This document shows, in pieces, positions 16,829 through 24,782 of a DNA stretch of 64,000 nt (position 1 is the first letter of the stretch; every line of letters begins with the position of its first letter). Both the position numbers and the translations under genes were made by a program. This stretch comes from Halobacillus litoralis (GTDB lineage: Bacteria; Bacillota; Bacilli; Bacillales; Halobacillaceae), in NCBI RefSeq assembly GCF_020171725.1, contig NZ_JAIVAJ010000001.1:620001-684000 (forward strand). The letters are read 5' to 3'. The notes beneath the pieces were generated by a model, which did no database searches, was not told where the DNA came from, and saw only the letters and a list, made by a program, of their open reading frames with translations.

Positions 16829-17770
16829 TCAGACACTCTTCGTCTCTACAATAGCGTTTATTCTCCCTCTCACACGCTCACGCTCATCCTTGAATTGAGA
16901 TGCCAAATCGTTCAGTTTATGCAAGGCATCCTGCGTTTTCCTTCTACTGCTCTCCACTTCACTTTGAGAGTCATGAATCTTATTTTGCACAAACCAATCG
17001 ACAATCAGACCATCAAAGAAATAATCCGCAACGGTCAGCGCGCCGGAAACCTGCACGGATGAAGATACATGCTGCCCGATATCCTCGAGCTCCGCCGCAA
17101 ACTTCCGCAAGTGCCTCTGGGATCTATGTACTGCGTCATTGGCGTCATCAATGCGTGAATGTTTCACGGCTGTTGAAATGATGCCGCCGCCAAGCATGTC
17201 GAGTGTACCCCAGTTGCTGGCACTTCCAAGCGCTTCCTCTGCTTCACGAAGGGCATACAAAGCGGAATCACCTGCAGCTATGGCTTCCTCCACTTCTTCG
17301 AGCTCCGCTTCCAAATAAGACTGCTGATCTGCGAGCTTTAGGATTTCTTTCCCTTTTTCTTCGCCTTTCTGAATTAAGTATTGCTTTCTCTCTGCCCAAA
17401 GCGCTTCATATTCTTCACCAGGGTTGCCCAGGGTATGAATGCGTTCCTTTATGTGCTGGATGTCTTCTGAGAGTTCCTGAACAGACTGTTTGGCCTCTTT
17501 CCACTTCAGCTGTGCCTCGATCACTTCCTGCTTTTCTTGTTCGACCTTCTCATCTTTTCGTCCTGAAATGGTGTAGAAAAGATTCGCCAAACTCATTTTT
17601 TCCAAAGCTTCGACGTCTTCTTTTTCTTCTGACAGCTTTCTATTTAAGTGGCTCTCTTTTCTTTCCAATTCGTTAAGTTCTGCTTGTAAGGTTTCCCGTT
17701 CACGCTTCAGTCTGTCCTGTTCAAGCCATCGCTTTTTCTTCATCATTAACTGTTCATGTAATTCGGCCAT
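16829..17770 (-). CDS. Long coiled-coil protein of unknown function
   Basis: A 313-residue, highly charged protein. Residues 1-165 are predicted coiled coil (MKKKRWLEQDRLKRERETLQ and many heptads). A central segment, ASNWGTLDMLGGGIISTAVKHSRIDDA, is the best conserved-looking part and I have seen this NWGT-DMLGGG pattern in uncharacterised bacterial coiled-coil proteins. No membrane segment or catalytic motif is visible. It stands alone, convergent with the DUF3939-like gene, upstream of lcfB on the other side. Function not known. Confidence 0.75.
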   Translation of the reverse strand: MAELHEQLMMKKKRWLEQDRLKRERETLQAELNELERKESHLNRKLSEEKEDVEALEKMSLANLFYTISGRKDEKVEQEKQEVIEAQLKWKEAKQSVQELSEDIQHIKERIHTLGNPGEEYEALWAERKQYLIQKGEEKGKEILKLADQQSYLEAELEEVEEAIAAGDSALYALREAEEALGSASNWGTLDMLGGGIISTAVKHSRIDDANDAVHRSQRHLRKFAAELEDIGQHVSSSVQVSGALTVADYFFDGLIVDWFVQNKIHDSQSEVESSRRKTQDALHKLNDLASQFKDERERVRGRINAIVETKSV

Positions 17771-17847
17771 TCTACCACTCCTTCAATAGGTTATACGATG
17801 TCCCCCCTCTACACGTTTCATAGTATTGGAAATAACTATAAAAAAAG

Positions 17848-17877
17848 ACGCTGGATGAAAGGGACCTCATCCAGCGT
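17848..17877 (-). terminator. Terminator of lcfB
   Basis: An 11-bp stem ACGCTGGATGA/TCATCCAGCGT just after the lcfB stop, followed on the minus strand by CTTTTTTA. Confidence 0.88.
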
Positions 17878-17888
17878 TCTCTTCGTCA

Positions 17889-19427
17889 TCAGGCTTGCGC
17901 CACTTGGTCACGTAAGTTCTTTCTGAGAATCTTTCCTGTCGTATTCTTCGGCAGCTCCTCCATAAACTCAACTCTTGCTGGTGTTTTATATTTGGCGAGA
18001 TGAGCACGGCAGTATTCGATGACAGCCTCTTCGCTTAAGGAAGGATTGCTCGATACTACGAAGCTGATGACCGATTCACCAAGCTCAGGGTGCGGGGCTC
18101 CGACAACCGCTACTTCACTGATATCCGGGTGTTCATACAACACTTCTTCGACTTCTCGAGGGTAGACGTTATACCCTCCAACAAGGATCATATCCTTTTT
18201 ACGATCTACAATATAGAAGTACCCTTCGTCATCGGCCCGAGCCATATCCCCTGTATATAACCATCCGTCTTTAATTGTAACGGCTGTTTCTTCCGGCATC
18301 TTGTAGTACCCTTTCATGACGTTCGGACCTTGCACGATCAATTCGCCTACTTCCCCAGCAGGCACTTCCTCTCCTAATTCATCCACTATTTTATTCTCGA
18401 CATTGCTTATGTTCTGCCCGATGGAACCTGCTTTCCGGGGACGGTCCAATGGGTTGAACGCTGTAACGGGCGATGCTTCGGATAAACCGTACCCTTCAGA
18501 AACACGTACATTAAACTGCTCTTCGAACGCTGTGAGAAGGGCAACAGGCATAGAGGATCCGCCAGATACACAAAGACGAATGTGACGGAACGTGTCCACA
18601 TGGTCTTTCCCCGTCTGAAGCAAGTAATTATACATCGTCGGTACACCGGCAAATACGGTCGCTTCCTGCTGGGCTGCGACCGTAAATACATCCTGCGGTG
18701 AAAACTTCGGTACAATCAACACGGTTCCCCCGTTCATAATCGGTGCATTAAGTGCAACCGTCAAACAGAAAACGTGGAACATAGGCAATGTGGCGATCAC
18801 CCGGTCGCTTGAGGAGATATCCAAATAATCCGCGACGTCCGTTGCATTTGAATAGATGTTCTGATGGGTCAGCATCGCACCTTTCGGCTTTCCAGTCGTT
18901 CCGGAAGTATAGAGGATCACAGCTACATCATCATGGTTTAAAGCAGGCTTATCGAAATCAAGACTTCCCTCGGCCACTGTTTTTGTAAACGATTTCATTT
19001 TAGCGGATAACGAAGAGTGAGACGTATCGATCCCTGAACCAGTGTCTCCTACGAAATAATGCTCAACCTGAAGATCCTGATCCATCTTCTCAAATTTCTC
19101 CATAAGCAAATCGAGTGTGATGACAGCTTTCACATCTCCATTCTGCAAAATATAGCTCAATTCATCTACTGTGTACGTAGGGTTGATTGGAATAACCGTA
19201 ACTCCCGCACGAAGGGCTCCGTATAAACCAATCATAAATAACGGACTGTTGCCACTGACAAGAGCGATATGATCTCCCTTCCCATACCCTAATTCGGATA
19301 ACGATTGAGCAAATTTCGTCACAGATCCGTTAAACTCCTGATAGGATACCCCTTTCTCTTGGAATATGTAAGCGTGCTTAGTCGGATTCTCAAGCGCTGT
19401 CCTTTCAAGCTGTTCGCTAACGTTCAT
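17889..19427 (-). CDS. lcfB: Long-chain fatty acid--CoA ligase
   Basis: A 512-residue AMP-forming acyl-CoA synthetase. Visible signatures are the P-loop-like YTSGTTGKPKGAMLTHQN, the acyl motif EGYGLSEASPV, GWLYTGDMARADDEGY and the C-terminal PKNTTGKILRK with its catalytic lysine. It activates fatty acids for beta-oxidation. Size and locus match B. subtilis YhfL (LcfB). A consensus FadR operator sits 18 bases upstream of the start, so the gene is probably repressed by FadR and induced by long-chain acyl-CoA. Confidence 0.94.
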   Translation of the reverse strand: MNVSEQLERTALENPTKHAYIFQEKGVSYQEFNGSVTKFAQSLSELGYGKGDHIALVSGNSPLFMIGLYGALRAGVTVIPINPTYTVDELSYILQNGDVKAVITLDLLMEKFEKMDQDLQVEHYFVGDTGSGIDTSHSSLSAKMKSFTKTVAEGSLDFDKPALNHDDVAVILYTSGTTGKPKGAMLTHQNIYSNATDVADYLDISSSDRVIATLPMFHVFCLTVALNAPIMNGGTVLIVPKFSPQDVFTVAAQQEATVFAGVPTMYNYLLQTGKDHVDTFRHIRLCVSGGSSMPVALLTAFEEQFNVRVSEGYGLSEASPVTAFNPLDRPRKAGSIGQNISNVENKIVDELGEEVPAGEVGELIVQGPNVMKGYYKMPEETAVTIKDGWLYTGDMARADDEGYFYIVDRKKDMILVGGYNVYPREVEEVLYEHPDISEVAVVGAPHPELGESVISFVVSSNPSLSEEAVIEYCRAHLAKYKTPARVEFMEELPKNTTGKILRKNLRDQVAQA

Positions 19428-19444
19428 TCATGCTCCTCCTTAAA

Positions 19445-19462
19445 TGAATGAATAGTCATTCA
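19445..19462 (-). promoter_or_regulatory. FadR operator upstream of lcfB
   Basis: TGAATGAATAGTCATTCA matches the B. subtilis FadR (YsiA) consensus TGAATGAMTANTCATTCA at every defined position. It lies between the ribosome-binding site and the AT-rich promoter region of lcfB, a known FadR target in B. subtilis. The fadR gene is not in this window. Confidence 0.9.
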
Positions 19463-19578
19463 TTTTACTAATTTGAATTTTCAGTTTAATTATAAATTAT
19501 TGAACACGTTTAATCAATCTTTCTTTACAAACCCTTCCATCAAAGCATGTTACACTATCTGTGAGAAGGAGGTGAAAT

Positions 19579-20319
19579 ATGAGTATCGCTCTCTTAACAG
19601 ATGTGCATGGAAATGCTCCCGCCTTACGTGCTGTGCTGGATGATCTCGATCAACAGGAAAGCGTGGAACGAATTATTGTTTTAGGAGATATGCTTGCCAT
19701 CGGACCCGATTCAAATGACGTATTAAGCATGTTGTTCTCAAGATCTGATGTTTCTATGATCACAGGAAATCATGATGAATGTGTACTGGCACTACTGAGA
19801 GATGAATCACACCCGAAAAGCCACGCACACGTAAAAACACACCATCAATGGATTGCCGATCATTTAGAGGCACGTTTTATCCCAAAACTAGAATCTTTAA
19901 CAAGAACGCTGCAGGTCGAGTGGAATGGATGGCTGCTTCACTTCTCTCATTATGGATTAGGGAAGCCTTTAGAACACATAAGCGAGGATCCTTTTAAGAG
20001 GATTGTTGAACCATCCTTTGACAATGTGGCAAGGCTATTCCATGACATACAAGCTGATCTAATAGGTTTTGGTCATCATCACCCCGAGCATTTCTATCGT
20101 GGAAACGATACAATTTACATAAACCCCGGGGCTCTTGGGTGCAGCCATACGGCTCACGCACCTTATGCAATTGTTGATAAAAAGAATGGCTCTTTAGACG
20201 TGAAGGTGAAAAAGGTTCCTTACGATAACGTCGAATTCTTAAAGTCTTATGAAGAATTACAAGTCCCTGCCCGAAAGACCATTCTCGAAATCTTTCATGG
20301 TAACCAGCATCAGGAATAA
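19579..20319 (+). CDS. Calcineurin-like metallophosphoesterase (YfcE/MJ0936 type)
   Basis: A 246-residue protein with the five phosphoesterase motifs in order: LLTDVHGN at the N-terminus, LGDMLAIGP, ITGNHDE, then GFGHHHPEHF and YINPGALG. These bind two metal ions, and the YfcE-like subgroup hydrolyses phosphodiesters in vitro; the physiological substrate is unknown. Ribosome-binding site AAGGAGG at good spacing. Transcribed divergently from lcfB and convergently with lplJ. Confidence 0.88.
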   Translation: MSIALLTDVHGNAPALRAVLDDLDQQESVERIIVLGDMLAIGPDSNDVLSMLFSRSDVSMITGNHDECVLALLRDESHPKSHAHVKTHHQWIADHLEARFIPKLESLTRTLQVEWNGWLLHFSHYGLGKPLEHISEDPFKRIVEPSFDNVARLFHDIQADLIGFGHHHPEHFYRGNDTIYINPGALGCSHTAHAPYAIVDKKNGSLDVKVKKVPYDNVEFLKSYEELQVPARKTILEIFHGNQHQE

Positions 20320-20336
20320 TCCTGCATCAAATGTCA

Positions 20337-20373
20337 AAAAGAGGTGAGCCTTAAAAAACGGCTCACCTCTTCT
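20337..20373. terminator. Shared terminator of phosphoesterase gene and lplJ
   Basis: AAAAAGAGGTGAGCC, a nine-base loop and GGCTCACCTCTTCTT between two convergent genes; A/T tracts on both sides suit termination from either direction. Confidence 0.88.
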
Positions 20374-20377
20374 TCAT

Positions 20378-21379
20378 TTAGTAAAGCATGTCCAAGAAGT
20401 CTTCTTTCGTAATTTTACCTAAGTAGTGGGAAACATCCACTTCTCCTAGTGCTTCAGAAAGAGCTTGTCGTTCATACTTTGTTCCAATTAACTTCTCTTC
20501 AATCTCACTGATATCCCCGACACCGAAGAAATCCCCGTAGACTTTCGCATTTTTCACATAGCCTTTGTCCACATCGAGACGAACGTCATACGTCCCTGCT
20601 CCTTCGATCCGTTTATTGTGCTGGATGTTGAATTTAGGAGACTTGCCGTAGTTCCAATCCCAATTTTTGTAGCGCTGCTCCGCCAACTCATGGATCTTCT
20701 CCCAATCTTCTTCAGTCAACTTATACTGTGGAACATCTTTCAAGTCCTCCACATCGAAAATGTAACGAAGAATGAGATTCTTAAACTCATCCATAGAGAT
20801 TTTCTCATCAAGGAACTCTGAAATATTTGCTACACGACTGCGGATGGATTTGATTCCCTTGGATTTGATCTTTTCTGTTTTCACGTTCAATGCAGAAACG
20901 ACATTCTCGATTTCAGAATCGAACATAAGCGTACCGTGGCTGAACATTCTGCCCTTGGTAGAGAATTGAGCATTCCCGGAAATCTTGCGTCCATCTTCGG
21001 CCGTAATATCGTTTCGACCTGAAAGCTCAGCATTCACCCCGAGCTTTGCTAGAGCCTCAATAACCGGTTCTGTGAACTTCGCGAAGTCGTGGAAGCTGTT
21101 TCCGTCGTCTTTCGTAATGAAGCTGAAATTCAAGTTTCCTAAATCGTGATAAACGGCTCCTCCACCAGAAAGCCTGCGTACGACTTGTATGTTGTGATCC
21201 TCTACGTAATTCGTATTGATCTCTTCGACCGTATTTTGATTTTTACCAATGATGATCGACGGTTCATTGATATAGAACAGTAAGTATGTTTCGTTAATAT
21301 CGAGGTTCTTCAGCGCATATTCTTCAATAGCCAGGTTAATCCTCGGATCGTTTATTCCTTCGTGATCAATAAATAGCAT
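20378..21379 (-). CDS. lplJ: Lipoate--protein ligase
   Basis: A 333-residue LplA-type ligase. The lipoate-binding motif RRLSGGGAVYHDLGNLNFSF is intact, and NDITAEDGRKISGNAQ plus the adenylate lysine region are present; the C-terminal accessory domain is full length. It attaches scavenged lipoate to E2 subunits and GcvH. Length and position next to yhfI match B. subtilis LplJ. Confidence 0.94.
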   Translation of the reverse strand: MLFIDHEGINDPRINLAIEEYALKNLDINETYLLFYINEPSIIIGKNQNTVEEINTNYVEDHNIQVVRRLSGGGAVYHDLGNLNFSFITKDDGNSFHDFAKFTEPVIEALAKLGVNAELSGRNDITAEDGRKISGNAQFSTKGRMFSHGTLMFDSEIENVVSALNVKTEKIKSKGIKSIRSRVANISEFLDEKISMDEFKNLILRYIFDVEDLKDVPQYKLTEEDWEKIHELAEQRYKNWDWNYGKSPKFNIQHNKRIEGAGTYDVRLDVDKGYVKNAKVYGDFFGVGDISEIEEKLIGTKYERQALSEALGEVDVSHYLGKITKEDFLDMLY

Positions 21380-21442
21380 CTAGTTCTCATCCTTTCTTGC
21401 TTTTCCTTCTATCATTGTAATCCTTCCGACACGATTAGACAA

Positions 21443-22174
21443 TTATCCATTCCAACTCAACCCTTCCTCCGCCAGTTCAATATTTCCGTGAAACTCATCT
21501 TCCGCTTCCTGTCTAAGACGTGTCAACTGTCCAAAATGAGGCAGGTGGCTGAGCCAGAGGGTCTGAACGCTTGCCTTTTGCGCAATCTTACCCGCTTCTT
21601 CGCTCGTCATATGACCAGCCTTAGCACCGTCCATTCCACGGTAGAAATTTGTATCGGTGATGAGTAGATCAGAGCCTTCAGTAAAATCGGACCACCCCTC
21701 AAAATAACTTGTATCCGCGGTATAAGTCACGGTGTGCACCCCATCCGTTATCTTCATCCCGTAACAGACAACCGGGTGCTGAGTTTTCTGAAATTCAATT
21801 GTGAAGGGACCGACCTGAAGGGTCTCATCCGGGTTGTATTCAATGCCTTTCGTATAATGGTGCGTCAACTTATCGAACTGCTCTTCATCCTGATTATGAC
21901 CATAAATCGGAAGGACGCGCTTCGTTTCGTGTAGTGTATTTTGAACAAGTGACGCATATTGCAACGGTCCAATATCCGCAATATGATCGTGATGGTAATG
22001 GGATAGCACCACAGCGTCAAGGTCTGTCACCTTGATGAACTGCTGCAGCCTCGAAAGGACACCGCTCCCACAGTCGACGAGCATGGTAAAGCCGTCTTTC
22101 TCAAATAAATAACCTGACGTTGCACTTCCTGCTGCGGGGTATGCCCCCCAATAACCGACTACTGTTACTTTCAC
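21443..22174 (-). CDS. yhfI: MBL-fold metallohydrolase YhfI
   Basis: A metallo-beta-lactamase-fold protein with SHYHHDHIADIG (HxHxDH), a later His in TQHPVVCYG, an Asp in YTADTSY and the C-terminal LSHLPHFG. Substrate not known; the family includes RNase Z-like and phosphodiesterase enzymes. The frame opens at 22210, but the product there would have an odd N-terminus; a GTG at 22174 behind AGGAG gives MKVTVVGYWGAYPAAGSATS, matching B. subtilis YhfI, and 243 residues. Confidence 0.88.
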   Translation of the reverse strand: MKVTVVGYWGAYPAAGSATSGYLFEKDGFTMLVDCGSGVLSRLQQFIKVTDLDAVVLSHYHHDHIADIGPLQYASLVQNTLHETKRVLPIYGHNQDEEQFDKLTHHYTKGIEYNPDETLQVGPFTIEFQKTQHPVVCYGMKITDGVHTVTYTADTSYFEGWSDFTEGSDLLITDTNFYRGMDGAKAGHMTSEEAGKIAQKASVQTLWLSHLPHFGQLTRLRQEAEDEFHGNIELAEEGLSWNG

Positions 22175-22292
22175 AAGATCACACTCCTGTATCTTTTTTC
22201 CTATTTGCACATTGTTTTATAACAGATGGTTGATTTATGCATATTGTTATAATACAATGATTTTACAACAAAAATTTGGAGGGGATTTCCTA

Positions 22293-22421
22293 ATGATCAG
22301 TATCGTTGAGTTCTTCCGTAACCTGCCTAAAAAACACTGCTCCAGCTGCGGCAATGTCATTCAAGAACAAGCCGATTGCTACGGCAACCTTTGCGACGAC
22401 TGCGACCACCCTGCCCGCTAA
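22293..22421 (+). CDS. yhfH: YhfH-type small zinc-finger protein
   Basis: A 42-residue protein behind a strong GGAGGGG site. Five cysteines: CSSC, then CYGNLCDDC, the pattern of the YhfH family of B. subtilis, which is also next to yhfI. The cysteines probably hold one zinc ion; function unknown. It is divergent from yhfI and convergent with the terC gene. Confidence 0.82.
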   Translation: MISIVEFFRNLPKKHCSSCGNVIQEQADCYGNLCDDCDHPAR

Positions 22422-22545
22422 TGTTAGTATTCCACAATTGAAGAGAAAAGGAACCACTAAAACTGGAGCAGCTATTCGATAAGCTGCTTTTTTCTTTTGC
22501 CACAAAAAAAGAACCCAAAACATCTCTGTTCTGAGCTCTCCTTTA

Positions 22546-23325
22546 CTAGTACCCTGTATTTTCGTATGACTCACCGGACGACTGTTTGGACAAATGCCTC
22601 CCTGAAAGGAACCACCCACCAGCGGCAATGGATAATAGAACCGTCCAGAATACCACGGTCCACCCAAGACCATGAGCGAAATGAGGGTCAAGCCAACCCA
22701 CTTTCTCATGGGATACCGTAATGACAGCAAGCTTCACACCGACCCAGGCAACAATTAAATACGCCGTCGTCTCAAGGCTTGGACGTTTGTCCAACAGCTT
22801 CACAAACCAAGTCGCCGCGTATTTGATCAGGACAAGACCTGAAATACCGGCAATGATCACGACGAGGAACTTCCCACCATCCATGCCACCGAAGTTCGGA
22901 AGAGGAGAATTCGGCAGTGCGAGTGCAAGTGCTACAGCCGCTAATATTGAATCGATGGCAAATACGAGATCCGCCGCTCCGATTTTGGCCACTGTCGGCC
23001 AAAACCCTTTTCCTTTGGATGTAGAAGACGTCTCCTCTTCTTCTTTTTCACGACTAAGAATATTTTTCAACCCTAAATAGATCAAGTAGGCAGCTCCAAT
23101 CGCCTGTACCTGCCAGACGGTTGCGATAAACGAAATCGCAAACAATGCCCCAAATCTAAATATGAAAGCAAATAAAATTCCGTAATTGATGGCACGTTTC
23201 TTCTGTTCCTCTGGCAGGTGCTTCGCAATGACGGCAAGCACTAGTGCATTATCTGCTGAAAGTAACCCTTCCAGCCCGATCAGTATAAGCAACGTCCACG
23301 CATATTCAACCCAAATGGACTCCAT
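22546..23325 (-). CDS. TerC-family integral membrane protein, probable metal exporter
   Basis: A 259-residue polytopic protein with the TerC signatures GLEGLLSADNALVLAVI and AADLVFAIDSILAAVALA, each placing acidic residues inside a membrane helix, as expected for metal-ion handling. TerC proteins of Bacillaceae (YceF, YkoY, MeeF/MeeY) export manganese and assist metalation of secreted enzymes. A yybP-ykoY-like riboswitch in the leader supports manganese control. Which paralogue it is cannot be decided. Confidence 0.88.
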   Translation of the reverse strand: MESIWVEYAWTLLILIGLEGLLSADNALVLAVIAKHLPEEQKKRAINYGILFAFIFRFGALFAISFIATVWQVQAIGAAYLIYLGLKNILSREKEEEETSSTSKGKGFWPTVAKIGAADLVFAIDSILAAVALALALPNSPLPNFGGMDGGKFLVVIIAGISGLVLIKYAATWFVKLLDKRPSLETTAYLIVAWVGVKLAVITVSHEKVGWLDPHFAHGLGWTVVFWTVLLSIAAGGWFLSGRHLSKQSSGESYENTGY

Positions 23326-23356
23326 TCTCGTTTTCTCCTTTCAACTATGCCCCCAC

Positions 23357-23464
23357 AAAAATAGACCTTCACCTTGAGGTAAAGGTCTATACGCTAACGG
23401 GTAAGGTCACACTATGTATCCCACAACGGTTGAGACCCTGAGGCAGTTTCTCTCTTACTCCAAC
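23357..23464 (-). ncRNA. Probable yybP-ykoY (manganese) riboswitch in the terC leader
   Basis: Transcript from about 23464 on the minus strand begins GTTGGAGTAAGAG (cf. the GGGAGUA core), later has CCGTTAGCGTATAGACCTTTACC, and ends in a hairpin ATAGACCTTTACC-TCAA-GGTGAAGGTCTAT followed by TTTTTG (23361-23390), the usual yybP-ykoY expression platform. The downstream TerC gene is a classic target. Two short conserved blocks match only approximately, so a covariance search would be needed for certainty. Confidence 0.7.
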
Positions 23465-23470
23465 TTTATA

Positions 23471-23499
23471 ACTTTATCAAGTCAGCGGAAACTGGTCAA
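23471..23499 (-). promoter_or_regulatory. Sigma-A promoter of the terC riboswitch transcript
   Basis: On the minus strand TTGACC, a 17-base spacer and TAAAGT, placed so that transcription starts at the first base of the riboswitch-like leader. Confidence 0.65.
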
Positions 23500-23514
23500 G
23501 TTCATCCGGGAACA

Positions 23515-24528
23515 TCACGTGTGAATCAACTGTTCTTTCAACGTCGAATCTCTAACTAGTAATTTATGAGAATAGATGTAACGCCTTGCTTTAACTGACG
23601 TTGGGTACATCAGCTGTTTCACCAGCACTTCAATCGTACGATCTGCCATTTTCTCGACGGGCTGCTCAATCGTTGTCAGCGCCGGAACCATCAATAACGA
23701 AAGCATCTGATTGTCAAAGCCGACAACGGCCAAGTCATCAGGGACACCCACACCGGATTTGACAGCTTCGTACACAACACCGGCTGCTACTTCATCCGAC
23801 CCTGTGAATACGCCATCTACATAAGGAAACTCTTGTTGAATACGCTGGAACACTTCACGTCCATCTTGAACGTGGATCGCCCAGTCCATCATCGCCTCTT
23901 CAAGAAAAGGAAGAGAACGCTCTTCTAAAGCCCTTAGGAACCCGGCTTTTCTTTCCTGAGCGAGGTACGTATCAGACCCACCACATACGTAGGATAAGTT
24001 TTGGCAACCTTGATCAATTAAATGAATGGTCGACTCATAGGCGGCTCTTCGATGATCCATATGAACCATAGGGACAGACATCTCTTCCATATATTCATTG
24101 CAAAGAACGATCGGGCCGGAATCTAAGTAGGGCTCAACCGCTTTCCAGTCGTTGCATAGTGACGTCATGACAATGCCATCGACCTGCTTAGTCTTTAATA
24201 ATTGTAAGTAATCCATTTCTTTTTTCTTAGAATCGTGAGTCTGACAGACAATAATTTGATATCCCCAATGGGATGCCTTCTTCTCCATCGATTCAATTAA
24301 ATTTGCGAAAAATGGATTGGTAATGCGGGGCAAAAGAACCGCAATTGTATCTGTCCGTTGATTTCGTAATCGTCGAGCCGAGGAATTCGGCACATACCCA
24401 AGCTCATCCATGGCCTCTAAGATGCGTTGTTTCTTCTCATCTGTAACGTAAGGCTGATCATTAATCACGCGCGATACCGTCGTTCTTGAAAGTCCCGCCA
24501 GCTTCGCTACATCTTCTATGGTAGCCAT
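23515..24528 (-). CDS. LacI-family transcriptional regulator
   Basis: The start is taken at 24528 (MATIEDVAKLAG), after GGGGGAAT; the upstream in-frame extension is not LacI-like. The 337-residue protein has the LacI helix-turn-helix and hinge helix (SRTTVSRVIND, PNSSARRLRNQRT) and a periplasmic-binding-fold effector domain (IAVLLPRITNPFFANL, VDGVFTGSDEVAAG). No sugar genes are adjacent, so the ligand cannot be inferred. A LacI/CcpA-type palindrome lies about 35 bases upstream of its start, suggesting autoregulation. Confidence 0.88.
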   Translation of the reverse strand: MATIEDVAKLAGLSRTTVSRVINDQPYVTDEKKQRILEAMDELGYVPNSSARRLRNQRTDTIAVLLPRITNPFFANLIESMEKKASHWGYQIIVCQTHDSKKKEMDYLQLLKTKQVDGIVMTSLCNDWKAVEPYLDSGPIVLCNEYMEEMSVPMVHMDHRRAAYESTIHLIDQGCQNLSYVCGGSDTYLAQERKAGFLRALEERSLPFLEEAMMDWAIHVQDGREVFQRIQQEFPYVDGVFTGSDEVAAGVVYEAVKSGVGVPDDLAVVGFDNQMLSLLMVPALTTIEQPVEKMADRTIEVLVKQLMYPTSVKARRYIYSHKLLVRDSTLKEQLIHT

Positions 24529-24561
24529 TCCTATTCCCCCTGATAGATTTCTACCTGCACT

Positions 24562-24575
24562 TGAAAACGTTTCCA
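24562..24575. promoter_or_regulatory. LacI/CcpA-type operator upstream of the lacI-family gene
   Basis: TGAAAACGTTTCCA, centred on CG like operators of LacI-family proteins; it differs from the cre consensus at one position. It could be the regulator's own operator or a CcpA site. Confidence 0.5.
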
Positions 24576-24713
24576 TATCCCATGATACTAATCATCTATC
24601 ATTCTTGCAAGCCCTTACAAGGATTTGTAGAGTCCATCGACAAGAATAGAACAAGACTAACAAAACCCATTCAAAAATGAGCTGATTTATGTCACGTAAT
24701 GAATTTCAACAAA

Positions 24714-24749
24714 AAAGGACGATGCATGAATTTTCATGCATCGTCCTTT
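24714..24749 (-). terminator. Terminator of the hemEHY operon
   Basis: A 15-bp stem AAAGGACGATGCATG with its complement and a short AT loop, followed on the minus strand by TTTTTTG, 34 bases after the hemY stop. Confidence 0.92.
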
Positions 24750-24782
24750 GGAATGGAAGGCTGAAGTCCTCTGTTTCAACTT

